Shown: positions 8,856 to 17,728 of the stretch, piece by piece
How positions within the stretch are numbered: position 1 is the stretch's first letter
Layout: each line of letters begins with the position of its first letter
From: Phormidesmis sp. RL_2_1
GTDB lineage: Bacteria; Cyanobacteriota; Cyanobacteriia; Phormidesmidales; Phormidesmidaceae
Reading direction: 5' to 3'
NCBI GenBank assembly: GCA_012033015.1
Contig: JAAUPS010000024.1
Location: 1-33,255, forward strand
Length of the DNA: 33,255 bases
Position numbers and translations under genes: made by a program
The notes under the pieces: model-generated
What the model saw: only the letters and a program-made list of their open reading frames with translations
The model's database searches: none
What the model was told of the DNA's origin: nothing

Positions 8856-9863
8856 CTAAGCCATGGCCTCAGCAGGCACCCTGCTCTTAGCCATGAGCGC
8901 ATCGTAAGTCGCCCGCATCTTCAAACCGACCAGCACCTGAAACAAACCGCTGCCATTCTTAGAGCCTGGATAGTCACTGTGCTTGAGCAATAGCTCGGTC
9001 ATCTCACCATAGTGCTTAGTCGAGGTGTTGCTGAGATGACTTTCGACATAAATCACCTCTTCCAAACGGTCAAACTCACCATCTAGCTCCAGGACAGAAA
9101 CCTCGTTGCCATAGTAGCTGTCAGGGCCATAATTCATCCGCAACCCCGGATAGGAGCAGGTGAGCTTCCGTCCACAGGGAATCCAATTAATCGTCGAGCC
9201 CTCGTCAAACAAATACACTGGCTCAAATCCGGCAATACCTTCGCGCTGAATCAAACGCACCCGCAGAATCTTATTTTCCTTATCATCGGGGATCAGCTCA
9301 GTGGGCAAGATTTGAATCACCACATCGGCATACTGCTTTTGCACATCAATGTAAGCTTCAAAATCGGGCTTGCGGGCGTTAATCGCCGCCAACACATCCT
9401 CGTAGGTATGACCGCGCTCAGCCATGTCTCGCTGAATTTTCCAGTTGATTTTTACCTCGTCGCTAATATCGAGATAAACGCTAAAGTCCAGCAGTCCTCG
9501 CACGCGCTCATCGTACAAAGGATGCAGCCCCTCAATCACCACAATCTTGTTAGGCTCTACTTTTTCCGGTGGATCTAGCTCACCCGTTTCGTGGTTATAA
9601 ATCGGCTTATCAATGGTTTTGCCCTCCTTCAGCGCTTTGATTTGCTCATACATCAAATCAAAATTATTCGCCTTCGGGTTCAAAGCAGTAACTTTCTGCT
9701 CCTTGCGCTGCTTACGATCCAAGCTGTGGTAATCATCCAAACAGATAACCGTCATCAGCTCTTCACCGAAGAGATCTATCAAGCGGCGCAAAAAAGTGGA
9801 TTTGCCACATCCCGAGTCTCCAGCCACACCGATTACAACTACTTGGCCTTCTTTACTGGTCAT
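8856..9863 (-). CDS. prk: Phosphoribulokinase
   Basis: 335 residues. It phosphorylates ribulose-5-phosphate to ribulose-1,5-bisphosphate in the Calvin cycle, consuming ATP in the cytosol. The P-loop is GVAGDSGCGKST (residues 12-23), followed by LDDYHSLDR with the catalytic Asp region and IVVIEGLHPLYDERVR (Walker B-like). The N-terminal regulatory cysteines Cys19 (in the P-loop) and Cys41 are both present, as is the C-terminal pair Cys230 and Cys236 (WIPCGRKLTC). The enzyme therefore has the full thiol switch and the potential for CP12/GAPDH complex formation known for this family. GAGG lies 5 nt before the ATG (minus strand). It is divergent from petH across about 640 bp, placing two photosynthesis genes on one shared upstream region. 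Confidence 0.97.
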   Translation of the reverse strand: MTSKEGQVVVIGVAGDSGCGKSTFLRRLIDLFGEELMTVICLDDYHSLDRKQRKEQKVTALNPKANNFDLMYEQIKALKEGKTIDKPIYNHETGELDPPEKVEPNKIVVIEGLHPLYDERVRGLLDFSVYLDISDEVKINWKIQRDMAERGHTYEDVLAAINARKPDFEAYIDVQKQYADVVIQILPTELIPDDKENKILRVRLIQREGIAGFEPVYLFDEGSTINWIPCGRKLTCSYPGLRMNYGPDSYYGNEVSVLELDGEFDRLEEVIYVESHLSNTSTKHYGEMTELLLKHSDYPGSKNGSGLFQVLVGLKMRATYDALMAKSRVPAEAMA

Positions 9864-11732
<1,869 letters not shown>

Positions 11733-11786
11733 ATGCCCGAATCAACAGAGCATTCTGCTCAAACCGTCAAAATTTCATCCATCTCC

Positions 11787-11812
11787 TGATCAATCCTTCT
11801 GATCAATCCTTT
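11787..11812 (+). repeat. 13-bp duplication before the petH terminator
   Basis: CTGATCAATCCTT occurs twice back to back, directly upstream of the terminator stem. Confidence 0.8.
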
Positions 11813-11845
11813 AAGGAGGGGCGTTCTTCGCAACGTCCCTCCTTT
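11813..11845 (+). terminator. petH terminator
   Basis: AAGGAGGG-G-CGTT pairs with AACG-T-CCCTCCTT: a 13-bp stem with one G-T wobble and a 6-nt loop, followed by a short T-run. It lies 80 bp past the petH stop. Confidence 0.75.
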
Positions 11846-11884
11846 ACAATTGGAAGGTGATTTTTTTCTACAGGATCTGAAACA

Positions 11885-13198
11885 TTGGACGCAAAGGCGA
11901 CACTGAAGGTAGGGCTATTGGGGTTGGGCACCGTTGGTATAGGCATTGCCAAAATTCTCTTAGATACCCAAGGTCGCCATCCGCTGCTCAATAGTTTGGA
12001 GATTAGTCAAGTTGGTGTGCGATCGCACAAACCTCGTGCCATCGATCTGCCTGAAACGATCTACACCACCGATCTTAAAAGCATCGTGACCGATCCCAAT
12101 ATTGACATCGTCATCGAAGTCATTGGTGGGCTAGAACCTGCTCGCAGCCTCATTCTTGAGGCCATCGACCACGGCAAGCACATTGTCACCGCCAATAAAG
12201 CCGTCATCTCCCGCTACGGCGAAGAAATTTATGAAGCCGCCACCGCTGCAGGTGTCTATGTCCTCATAGAAGCTGCTGTCGGGGGCGGCATTCCGGTGAT
12301 TGCCCCTTTAAAGCAAGCCCTCAGCGTTAATCGCATTCAGGCTGTGATGGGTATTATCAACGGCACTACCAACTACATTCTTACCCGAATGCAAACAGAG
12401 GGCGGCGACTTTGAGCCCATCCTCACCGATGCTCAGCAGCTAGGCTACGCCGAAGCCGATCCCACCGCCGACGTAGATGGCCTTGATGCCGCCGATAAAA
12501 TTGCTATCTTGGCAGCACTTGCCTTTGGGGGGCGAATCAACCGTGACGATGTGTACTGCGAAGGCATTCGCAATATCAGCGCCGCCGACATCACCTATGC
12601 CAAAAATTTGGGCTTTGTAATTAAGCTACTGGCGATCGCCAAACTGCCCAACGCTCCCGCCTATAAGGCTCAAACTTCTAACCGCATCCAAGTGCGCGTG
12701 CACCCTACGCTCGTGCCGACTAGCCACCCCCTAGCCAGCATCAACGGGGTCAACAACGCCGTTCTTGTCGAAGGCGAGCCCATTGGTCAAGTGACCTTTT
12801 CTGGCCCTGGTGCTGGTGAAGGCCCCACCGCTAGCGCCGTTGTTGCCGACCTGCTCAGTATCGCCGCGAGCCTTTCCACCGGACAAAATCCCGATCCACT
12901 ACTCACCTGTATGCATGACCATGGGCTCAGCATTGTGCCCAACTCAGAAGTGGTTACTCGACTATACGTTCGCCTCCTGGTCAAAGATACCTCCGGCGTG
13001 ATTGGCAAACTCGGCACCTGCTTTGGAAAACACGATGTCAGCCTAGAATCAATCGTTCAAATCGGCACCCTAAAAGACTTAGTAGAACTTGTTGTGGTCA
13101 CCCACGAAGTCCCCGAAGGCGCTTTTCAAAATGCCCTTGCCGACATCCGCCAATTTCCCGAAGTTGTCGATGTGCCCAGCCTTCTCCACGTTCTTTAG
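11885..13198 (+). CDS. hom: Homoserine dehydrogenase
   Basis: 437 residues. It reduces aspartate semialdehyde to homoserine on the threonine/methionine route. The N-terminal Rossmann fold has GLLGLGTVGIG (about residues 10-20). The catalytic domain shows AAVGGGIPVI, NGTTNYILTRM and DGLDAADKIAILAALAFGG, the latter with the catalytic lysine. The last ~80 residues (YVRLLVKDTSGVIGKLGTCF ... VVVTHEVPE) form an ACT domain for feedback control by amino acids. The TTG start is forced: an in-frame TGA lies 27 bp upstream and no ATG or GTG intervenes. AGGA lies about 9 nt before the TTG. The stop TAG is immediately followed by the prmC ATG, so the two are probably co-translated. Confidence 0.93.
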   Translation: MDAKATLKVGLLGLGTVGIGIAKILLDTQGRHPLLNSLEISQVGVRSHKPRAIDLPETIYTTDLKSIVTDPNIDIVIEVIGGLEPARSLILEAIDHGKHIVTANKAVISRYGEEIYEAATAAGVYVLIEAAVGGGIPVIAPLKQALSVNRIQAVMGIINGTTNYILTRMQTEGGDFEPILTDAQQLGYAEADPTADVDGLDAADKIAILAALAFGGRINRDDVYCEGIRNISAADITYAKNLGFVIKLLAIAKLPNAPAYKAQTSNRIQVRVHPTLVPTSHPLASINGVNNAVLVEGEPIGQVTFSGPGAGEGPTASAVVADLLSIAASLSTGQNPDPLLTCMHDHGLSIVPNSEVVTRLYVRLLVKDTSGVIGKLGTCFGKHDVSLESIVQIGTLKDLVELVVVTHEVPEGAFQNALADIRQFPEVVDVPSLLHVL

Positions 13199-14098
13199 AT
13201 GCTTGAGAAAATCTCTGGAAAGGCACTATACGAGTGGAGGCAGTGGGCCATCCAACTGGCTCAGGACAATGAGATAGATCTCGCTGAAGTAGATTGGTTT
13301 TTACAAGGACTGACGGGTATCAGCAGTTTGTCACTCAGGTTCGCAGACTACCGCCCACAGCCCGAAATTCCCATCAAATTATCTCTCGAAAATCTCACCG
13401 CAAAGTGGCAACAGCGCATCACCTATCGCGTGCCTGTCCAATACCTTACAGGTGAAACTCCCTGGCGAAACTTTTCGCTGAGCGTTTCACCCGATGTGCT
13501 GATTCCTCGCCCCGAAACCGAACTCATCATTGACATTGCCAAAAATCTGGTCGAACAGAGCCCTATTCAAGCGCAGTTAAGTCAGGGGCACTGGGCAGAT
13601 TTGGGGACAGGCAGCGGTGCGATCGCCCTTGGCCTTGCCCATACTTTCCCCCAAGCAACCATCCACGCTGTCGATATCAGCAAACCGGCCCTAGCGATCG
13701 CCCAACAAAACGCCCAACAAAACAACCTGGCCGATCGCATCACCTTCTACCCAGGCAGTTGGCTCTCCCCCCTTCCGCCCTTCCCCTTCTGTGCCATCAT
13801 CTCAAACCCCCCCTACATCCCAAGCCAAACAGTCCTCACCCTCCAATCTGAAGTCACCAACCACGAACCACACCTTGCCCTAGACGGTGGCCGCGATGGC
13901 CTAGACGCTATCAAAACCCTAATCACAGCCAGCGTAGAGCCCCTCCTGCCCAATGGCATATGGCTCGTAGAGCTGATGAGCGGGCAGGCTGAAACGGTTG
14001 TAACCCTACTCAATCAACAAGGCCAATACAGCCATATTCGCGTACATCAAGACCTATCTGGCATCGATAGATTTGTCTCGGCTCGCAAAGCTCTATAA
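13199..14098 (+). CDS. prmC: Release factor glutamine N5-methyltransferase
   Basis: 299 residues. It methylates the GGQ glutamine of peptide release factors RF1 and RF2 using S-adenosylmethionine, which speeds termination. The N-terminal helical substrate-recognition domain is followed by the conserved VQYLTGETPWR and SPDVLIPRPETELII, SAM motif I DLGTGSGAIAL (134-144), and the catalytic SNPPYIPS (NPPY at 203-206), which marks amide-N methylation. Length and motif order match the HemK/PrmC family. ATG abuts the stop of homoserine dehydrogenase (TAGATG), which suggests translational coupling. Confidence 0.93.
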   Translation: MLEKISGKALYEWRQWAIQLAQDNEIDLAEVDWFLQGLTGISSLSLRFADYRPQPEIPIKLSLENLTAKWQQRITYRVPVQYLTGETPWRNFSLSVSPDVLIPRPETELIIDIAKNLVEQSPIQAQLSQGHWADLGTGSGAIALGLAHTFPQATIHAVDISKPALAIAQQNAQQNNLADRITFYPGSWLSPLPPFPFCAIISNPPYIPSQTVLTLQSEVTNHEPHLALDGGRDGLDAIKTLITASVEPLLPNGIWLVELMSGQAETVVTLLNQQGQYSHIRVHQDLSGIDRFVSARKAL

Positions 14099-14124
14099 TC
14101 AGCCCACACCAAAAAAACAGACCC

Positions 14125-14232
14125 ATGGAAACGACAGCTTCACTCGACTGGATACTGGCCGCCACTGCGATCGCCATTCTCCTCGGCGGCCTCTTCCTCC
14201 TCTTCGACGGCATCAACGGCAGCAACGACTGA
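14125..14232 (+). CDS. 35-residue single-span membrane micro-protein, unrecognised
   Basis: ATG to TGA gives 35 codons. The polar N-terminus METTASLD is followed by one hydrophobic helix of about 19 residues (WILAATAIAILLGGLFLLF) and a polar acidic tail (DGINGSND). It starts 26 bp after prmC, so it could ride on that transcript. The size and layout resemble the small single-helix subunits common in cyanobacterial membrane complexes, but I cannot match it to a named photosystem, cytochrome or NDH subunit. A HIP1 octamer lies inside the helix-coding part. A second, damaged copy of its 3' two-thirds lies 465 bp downstream (14629-14698), which supports it having been a genuine conserved unit. No strong ribosome site is visible. 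Confidence 0.5.
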   Translation: METTASLDWILAATAIAILLGGLFLLFDGINGSND

Positions 14233-14321
14233 GCTTGTAGCAGACTACAGGGTATAAGAGCTTTATCTCAATAGCATAATTCTAATGACATCATGCCTCG
14301 TAATCGATTTGCTTCAAAAAT
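14233..14321. other. Spacer between micro-ORF and decayed gene
   Basis: Part of a longer gene-poor stretch (14233-14744) whose content is the decayed antitoxin-like gene and the degenerate micro-ORF. I see nothing identifiable in these first 90 bp. Confidence 0.4.
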
Positions 14322-14611
14322 ATGCTCGAAACGGTCACCCTCAAAGGATCTGAACGATTTCACCAAAGATTAATCAAGACAGCTCAAGCCACTCATCGAC
14401 CTCTACAGCAAAGTTAAGGATGCATTCTGACACAGGCTATAGAAGCCGTGATTTTGCATGTTTGAACCGTTGGCAGTCCATCTGACTGGCCCGATGTTCC
14501 TAAAGAATATCAATCAGACCTAGCCAGACCTAGCCAGACCTAGCGGCTTTAGACCGCTTGAAAGATAGGGCTTTATGACAGATCGCTGGCGCTCGAAAAA
14601 TCTGTGAAGAC
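14322..14611 (+). pseudogene. Decayed antitoxin-like small protein gene
   Basis: One frame from ATG 14322 reads MLETVTLKGSERFHQRLIK then TAQATHRPLQQ, hits TAA (14415), resumes as TQAIEAVILHV, hits TGA (14463), and resumes as TVGSPSDWPDVPKEYQSDLA. Then a 10-bp tandem expansion (14514-14544) shifts the frame by two. In the new frame LDRLKDRAL, TGA (14576), QIAGARKICE follows. Removing two 10-bp units restores QSDLAALDRL. The pattern VGSPPDWxDVPxEYQxDLAALDRLDDxALW is one I know from small cyanobacterial proteins often encoded next to nuclease-like genes and regarded as antitoxin-like; this is from memory and untested. Three nonsense codons and a frameshift make a functional product implausible. 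Confidence 0.6.
14514..14544 (+). repeat. 10-bp tandem repeat that breaks the antitoxin-like frame
   Basis: CAGACCTAGC occurs three times. The ancestral frame needs only one copy, and the two extra units (20 bp) account exactly for the frame change seen downstream. The first copy starts with the last base of the preceding TCA codon region. Confidence 0.85.
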
Positions 14612-14698
14612 ATGATGAGTTACGGCATCACTGCGATCGCCATCCGCCTCGGCGGCCCCATCCTCCTCTTCGAGAGCATTGAAGGCTATCATGACTAA
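14612..14698 (+). pseudogene. Degenerate second copy of the micro-ORF
   Basis: 28 codons, ATG ATG to TAA, encoding MMSYGITAIAIRLGGPILL then FESIEGYHD. From ACTGCGATCGCC onward the DNA matches the 35-codon ORF at 14170-14232 base for base over most positions, including spacing to the stop. The helix is damaged by an Arg and a Pro (TAIAIRLGGPILLF against TAIAILLGGLFLLF), so a stable membrane span is doubtful. The original N-terminus has been replaced by sequence from the decayed gene upstream. Confidence 0.5.
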
Positions 14699-14744
14699 AA
14701 ATCACGAACAAGAGCAGGCTTCAAACAGACCTGCCGTAGTACCC

Positions 14745-15278
14745 TCAGTAGCATAGCTTTCCATCCTCAGGGACAGCCTGCTCCTGAGCGGTGCGCGTAG
14801 CCCCTATTAGCGTTGAAACAATCACACAACGCTTAATATCTGGGAATTGTTTACTAGAGACGGTTACACGGCCCAAACGATAATGCACATTACCTTTTTC
14901 ATTAAATTGAACGTAATAAACGTTTCCAGATTTTGCTAAATTAGTTTCGCCATCTAGCTTTACAGAAGAATTCATGGATTCCCAGGTCGATAAGCTAGCT
15001 GGTGAAGTAGCAGGGTGGACAGTCATTTCGACTTTACCTACATTCTCTCGAACACTAAACTGCCAAGAGATGCTTTCTTGCTGAGACTTTCTTTGAGCCT
15101 GCTGAATTCCTTCACGCAAAGCGCTTTGAGCAGTTTCCACCCGATATTTTGCTAAAAACTTCAACCAGTTTGGCACAGTAATGGCGGCTAAAGCACCAAC
15201 TATCACAACAACAATAAGCATCTCTGTTACGGTAAACCCTCCAGATGAAGAGTTATTCACTGATTGAATAGGTTTCAC
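14745..15278 (-). CDS. Type IV pseudopilin (GspH/prepilin-like), last gene of the hps cluster
   Basis: 177 residues from GTG 15278. Class III prepilin signal: short polar leader ending SSSGG, then FTVTEMLIVVVIVGALAAITV with Glu at +5 after the cleavage glycine, as the prepilin peptidase and pilus assembly require. A long amphipathic helix (about 38-65, RVETAQSALREGIQQAQRK) and a beta-rich globular head follow. A Cys pair near the C-terminus (IKRCVIV ... GKLCY) can close the usual pilin disulfide loop. It is probably a minor pilin or pseudopilin for export or motility and is the fifth gene of the apparent operon, 104 bp after the preceding pseudopilin. The start is uncertain: an ATG-ATG a few bases upstream is in another frame. 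Confidence 0.85.
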   Translation of the reverse strand: MKPIQSVNNSSSGGFTVTEMLIVVVIVGALAAITVPNWLKFLAKYRVETAQSALREGIQQAQRKSQQESISWQFSVRENVGKVEMTVHPATSPASLSTWESMNSSVKLDGETNLAKSGNVYYVQFNEKGNVHYRLGRVTVSSKQFPDIKRCVIVSTLIGATRTAQEQAVPEDGKLCY

Positions 15279-15382
15279 AATATCGATTTCATCATGTCAA
15301 TTTTCATAGCGTCAGCCTAAGAAAACACAAAGTATTCCACAAGTGTCAATCAAAGAGATTTCTCTCTTAATCAAGCCATGAC

Positions 15383-15922
15383 CTAAGGTTGAATGGCTGC
15401 TGGGTTATTACAGACAGCATTACTAGCCTCAGTAATATTGCCTAGCAAGCTGGTGATGATTAAGCACTGCTGTATATTGCTCGTACTGCTATCGCTTACC
15501 TTGATCACAAAGGGTAGTAAGTCAGCTCCAACTTCACCTTTATAATTAAAGGTTAATGCCTGTGTAGGTGCAGTTGCTGTTGAACTAATAAACGTCGAAA
15601 CTGTTATTCCTTTAGTTTTAGAACCTAAAAGACTAGCAGGATAAAGGCTGCCTGCTGTTGATAGTGCTGCGCTTGGCCCGTTGGCCGTTGTGCTGAGTAC
15701 AACACTGTAAGAAGTAGATTTTTGCTGGGATTTTAATTGCGCATCTAATACAATGCCTTTCAGTTCATTTCTGACGGTATTAACTTTTTGACGATTTAAA
15801 AAAGCTAACCAACCGGGTGCTGCAATACTGCTAATGACACCCACCATCACAACAACAACTAACACCTCAATCAGCGTGAATCCATCCTCTCTTAAAGGTG
15901 TCTGAGGCTTTCTTACTTTCAT
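15383..15922 (-). CDS. Type IV pseudopilin (GspH/prepilin-like)
   Basis: 179 residues from ATG 15922; a GTG one codon earlier is also possible. The leader MKVRKPQTPLREDG is followed by FTLIEVLVVVVMVGVISSIAA, a textbook prepilin N-terminus with Glu at +5. The helix LNRQKVNTVRNELKGIVLDAQLKSQQKS parallels that of the next pseudopilin, and both end in a Cys pair (IQQCLIIT ... AVCNNP), so the two are probably tandem paralogues. It sits 20 bp after the hpsC-like gene and is part of one transcription unit with it. Confidence 0.87.
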   Translation of the reverse strand: MKVRKPQTPLREDGFTLIEVLVVVVMVGVISSIAAPGWLAFLNRQKVNTVRNELKGIVLDAQLKSQQKSTSYSVVLSTTANGPSAALSTAGSLYPASLLGSKTKGITVSTFISSTATAPTQALTFNYKGEVGADLLPFVIKVSDSSTSNIQQCLIITSLLGNITEASNAVCNNPAAIQP

Positions 15923-15945
15923 CACATTGCATCCTACAGAAATCT

Positions 15946-16913
15946 TTAATCAATTGGGTTTTTATTAATGACGCCACGCATTAAAATTCGGCCTTCTAAG
16001 GTTGGCAACGCACTTTTATCACTAACAGGGCCCAGAGAGTTGCCAGCGCCTTTGGTACTCCCTCGTAAGAAAATATAGGCATCTTGGTTACCATTTCCTT
16101 CAATATCTGCAATGCCAGGAGATGGATCTCTTACACAACCAAAGAAACTGGTGTTTGACGTTGAAGTAGGCGTGTTGTTTGGCACAAGCCTGTAGCTCGC
16201 ACCGAAGCTGGCACAGGCATTGTTCAAGGGTGGTTGGTTGTGTACTGTAGTCGTAGAATCCACAAAATCGACTAAGACACGCTTTTGTCCAGATGTCGTT
16301 CCAGTAGGCGTAGACCAAGCCGCAAAATCACTGTCAGAATCTGTTGGATCTTGATAACCCGATGTGATGCTTAAAGCCGACAAGTTGGCTTGGCTACCAT
16401 ACTTGTCTAGCTCATAGCGAATAATTCTAGATTCTCCTTTCCAAGTAGGATTAGAGTCTTTTGGTTTTTGAAATAGATGACTAAGCTGTAGGTAGCTTGT
16501 CTTATTTCCAGTGTTTTGCATTGACTAAAAAGAGCTGTCGTTGAACCAAAACTGGCACAGTTTGGTAAACCCTTGTCTATAGGGTTAATTCGCCAAAATG
16601 CCAAGATAGGAGTCCCACCTGGAGAATCATCAATATGGGCCGCAACGGTTGCAGGATTATCATAGATATAAACAGCCTCTCGCATATCGTCAGAGATATA
16701 GTCTACAGCCCTTTGCATATCTGTTTGTACCTGGGTAAGTATGGACTCACGCCGATCAATTTGAAGCAGCTCAACGACCAAATACAGTAAACCAGATACC
16801 ACAATGCCTGCAACCATCATGGCAACCAAAAGCTCTAGCAGCGTGAAGCCAGAGATTCGAGGACGATTTAGCAGTAGATGGTGTAAGCGAAACTTTCGAT
16901 TGGGCAGTGCCAT
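15946..16913 (-). CDS. hpsC: HpsC/PilW-like pseudopilin, frameshifted at about 16470
   Basis: The N-terminal half starts at ATG 16913 with the prepilin signal RPRISG|FTLLELLVAMMVAGIVVSG and a PilW-like body (RRESILTQVQTDMQRAVDYISDDMREAVYIY). It runs to ...QATYSLVIYF and then leaves the family pattern, stopping at 16407. In the -1 frame the text continues as FQKPKDSNPTWKGESRIIRYELDKYG and on to TAA at 15946. Adding one C (TAT TTC CAA AAA CCA) joins the halves into about 322 residues. The phrase KGESRIIRYEL is the usual PilW-type strand after the variable loop, which makes a single ancestral gene secure. The assignment as the hormogonium polysaccharide secretion pseudopilin HpsC rests on length, order after HpsA and the HpsB-like gene, and PilW-type features. 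Confidence 0.75.
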
Positions 16914-16957
16914 GGACTTAGGGTAAAAGTATTGAAAGTGAACTTAAGCAGACGAAG

Positions 16958-17647
16958 CTAGTTGCAATCAGCAATGCCTGTGGTAGAAACAGTCGGTGTA
17001 GAACGAACATATCGCCAATAATTGCAAAGCGAACCGTCTCGATCTCCCTTGAGGAAGCTGGTATAAATAACGGCGAGAGGGCGGCTACCCCTTTGTCCTT
17101 CACCACTTGTGAAGCTTAATGAGGCAGTACTGGTTGCTAAGTTGGTGCTATTCGCCTGAAAAGCCCTAGTGTCATAAACTCTCACACCTACATCAAAAGC
17201 TATAGGCACTGGCGAACCTGTCGGCGTAGAGCCCACTGAACGAAACACCTGCACAGCAAACTCGTTGTCTGCATTGCTATCAACATTAACTAACTTAGCG
17301 ACATTAGTAGTGGTGCTATTAAAAGCGGCAGCCGTTGAAATAGGCCCAGCCGTGCTAGCAATAGAAACTATTGATGTACTGGGATAGGAGGCCAACGGAA
17401 CACTATAGTCGCCACCTCGCTCTACCAAGAGGCGAATTTTTTCTATTTCACCTTGAGCAACCTGCAGGGCTTGTTCTGCTTTTTGGCTTTGCACTCGAGT
17501 GGCTATAGAAAACACCATCACAGGAGCAATCACGGCTGTCGTCATGCCTATCACAGCAATAGCTACCAAACATTCAATTAAGGTCAAGCCGTTGTCATTA
17601 ACTGCCTTAGAGAAATATTTTATTCGCTTTTGTTTTTGACGACTCAT
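16958..17647 (-). CDS. hpsB: HpsB/PilV-like pseudopilin
   Basis: 229 residues from ATG 17647. Leader MSRQKQKRIKYFSKAVNDNG, then LTLIECLVAIAVIGMTTAVIA with Glu at +5 and a characteristic Cys at +6, as in PilV-type minor pilins. The helix VQSQKAEQALQVAQGEIEKIRLLVERG leads into a Ser/Thr/Ala-rich beta domain and a C-terminal Cys pair (GSLCNYWRYVR ... GIADCN). It lies 81 bp after hpsA and 44 bp before the hpsC-like gene on the same strand. In Nostoc punctiforme, pseudopilins HpsB-D act with HpsA in export of hormogonium polysaccharide for gliding; the same role is inferred here from order and family type. Confidence 0.78.
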   Translation of the reverse strand: MSRQKQKRIKYFSKAVNDNGLTLIECLVAIAVIGMTTAVIAPVMVFSIATRVQSQKAEQALQVAQGEIEKIRLLVERGGDYSVPLASYPSTSIVSIASTAGPISTAAAFNSTTTNVAKLVNVDSNADNEFAVQVFRSVGSTPTGSPVPIAFDVGVRVYDTRAFQANSTNLATSTASLSFTSGEGQRGSRPLAVIYTSFLKGDRDGSLCNYWRYVRSTPTVSTTGIADCN

Positions 17648-17728
17648 TATCCAAATCCCATAAGAAAATTAGGTGGAGAAAAATGTGTAGACGCTCCTAC
17701 ACCGCAGCGTCTACAAACCTTGAAAGCA

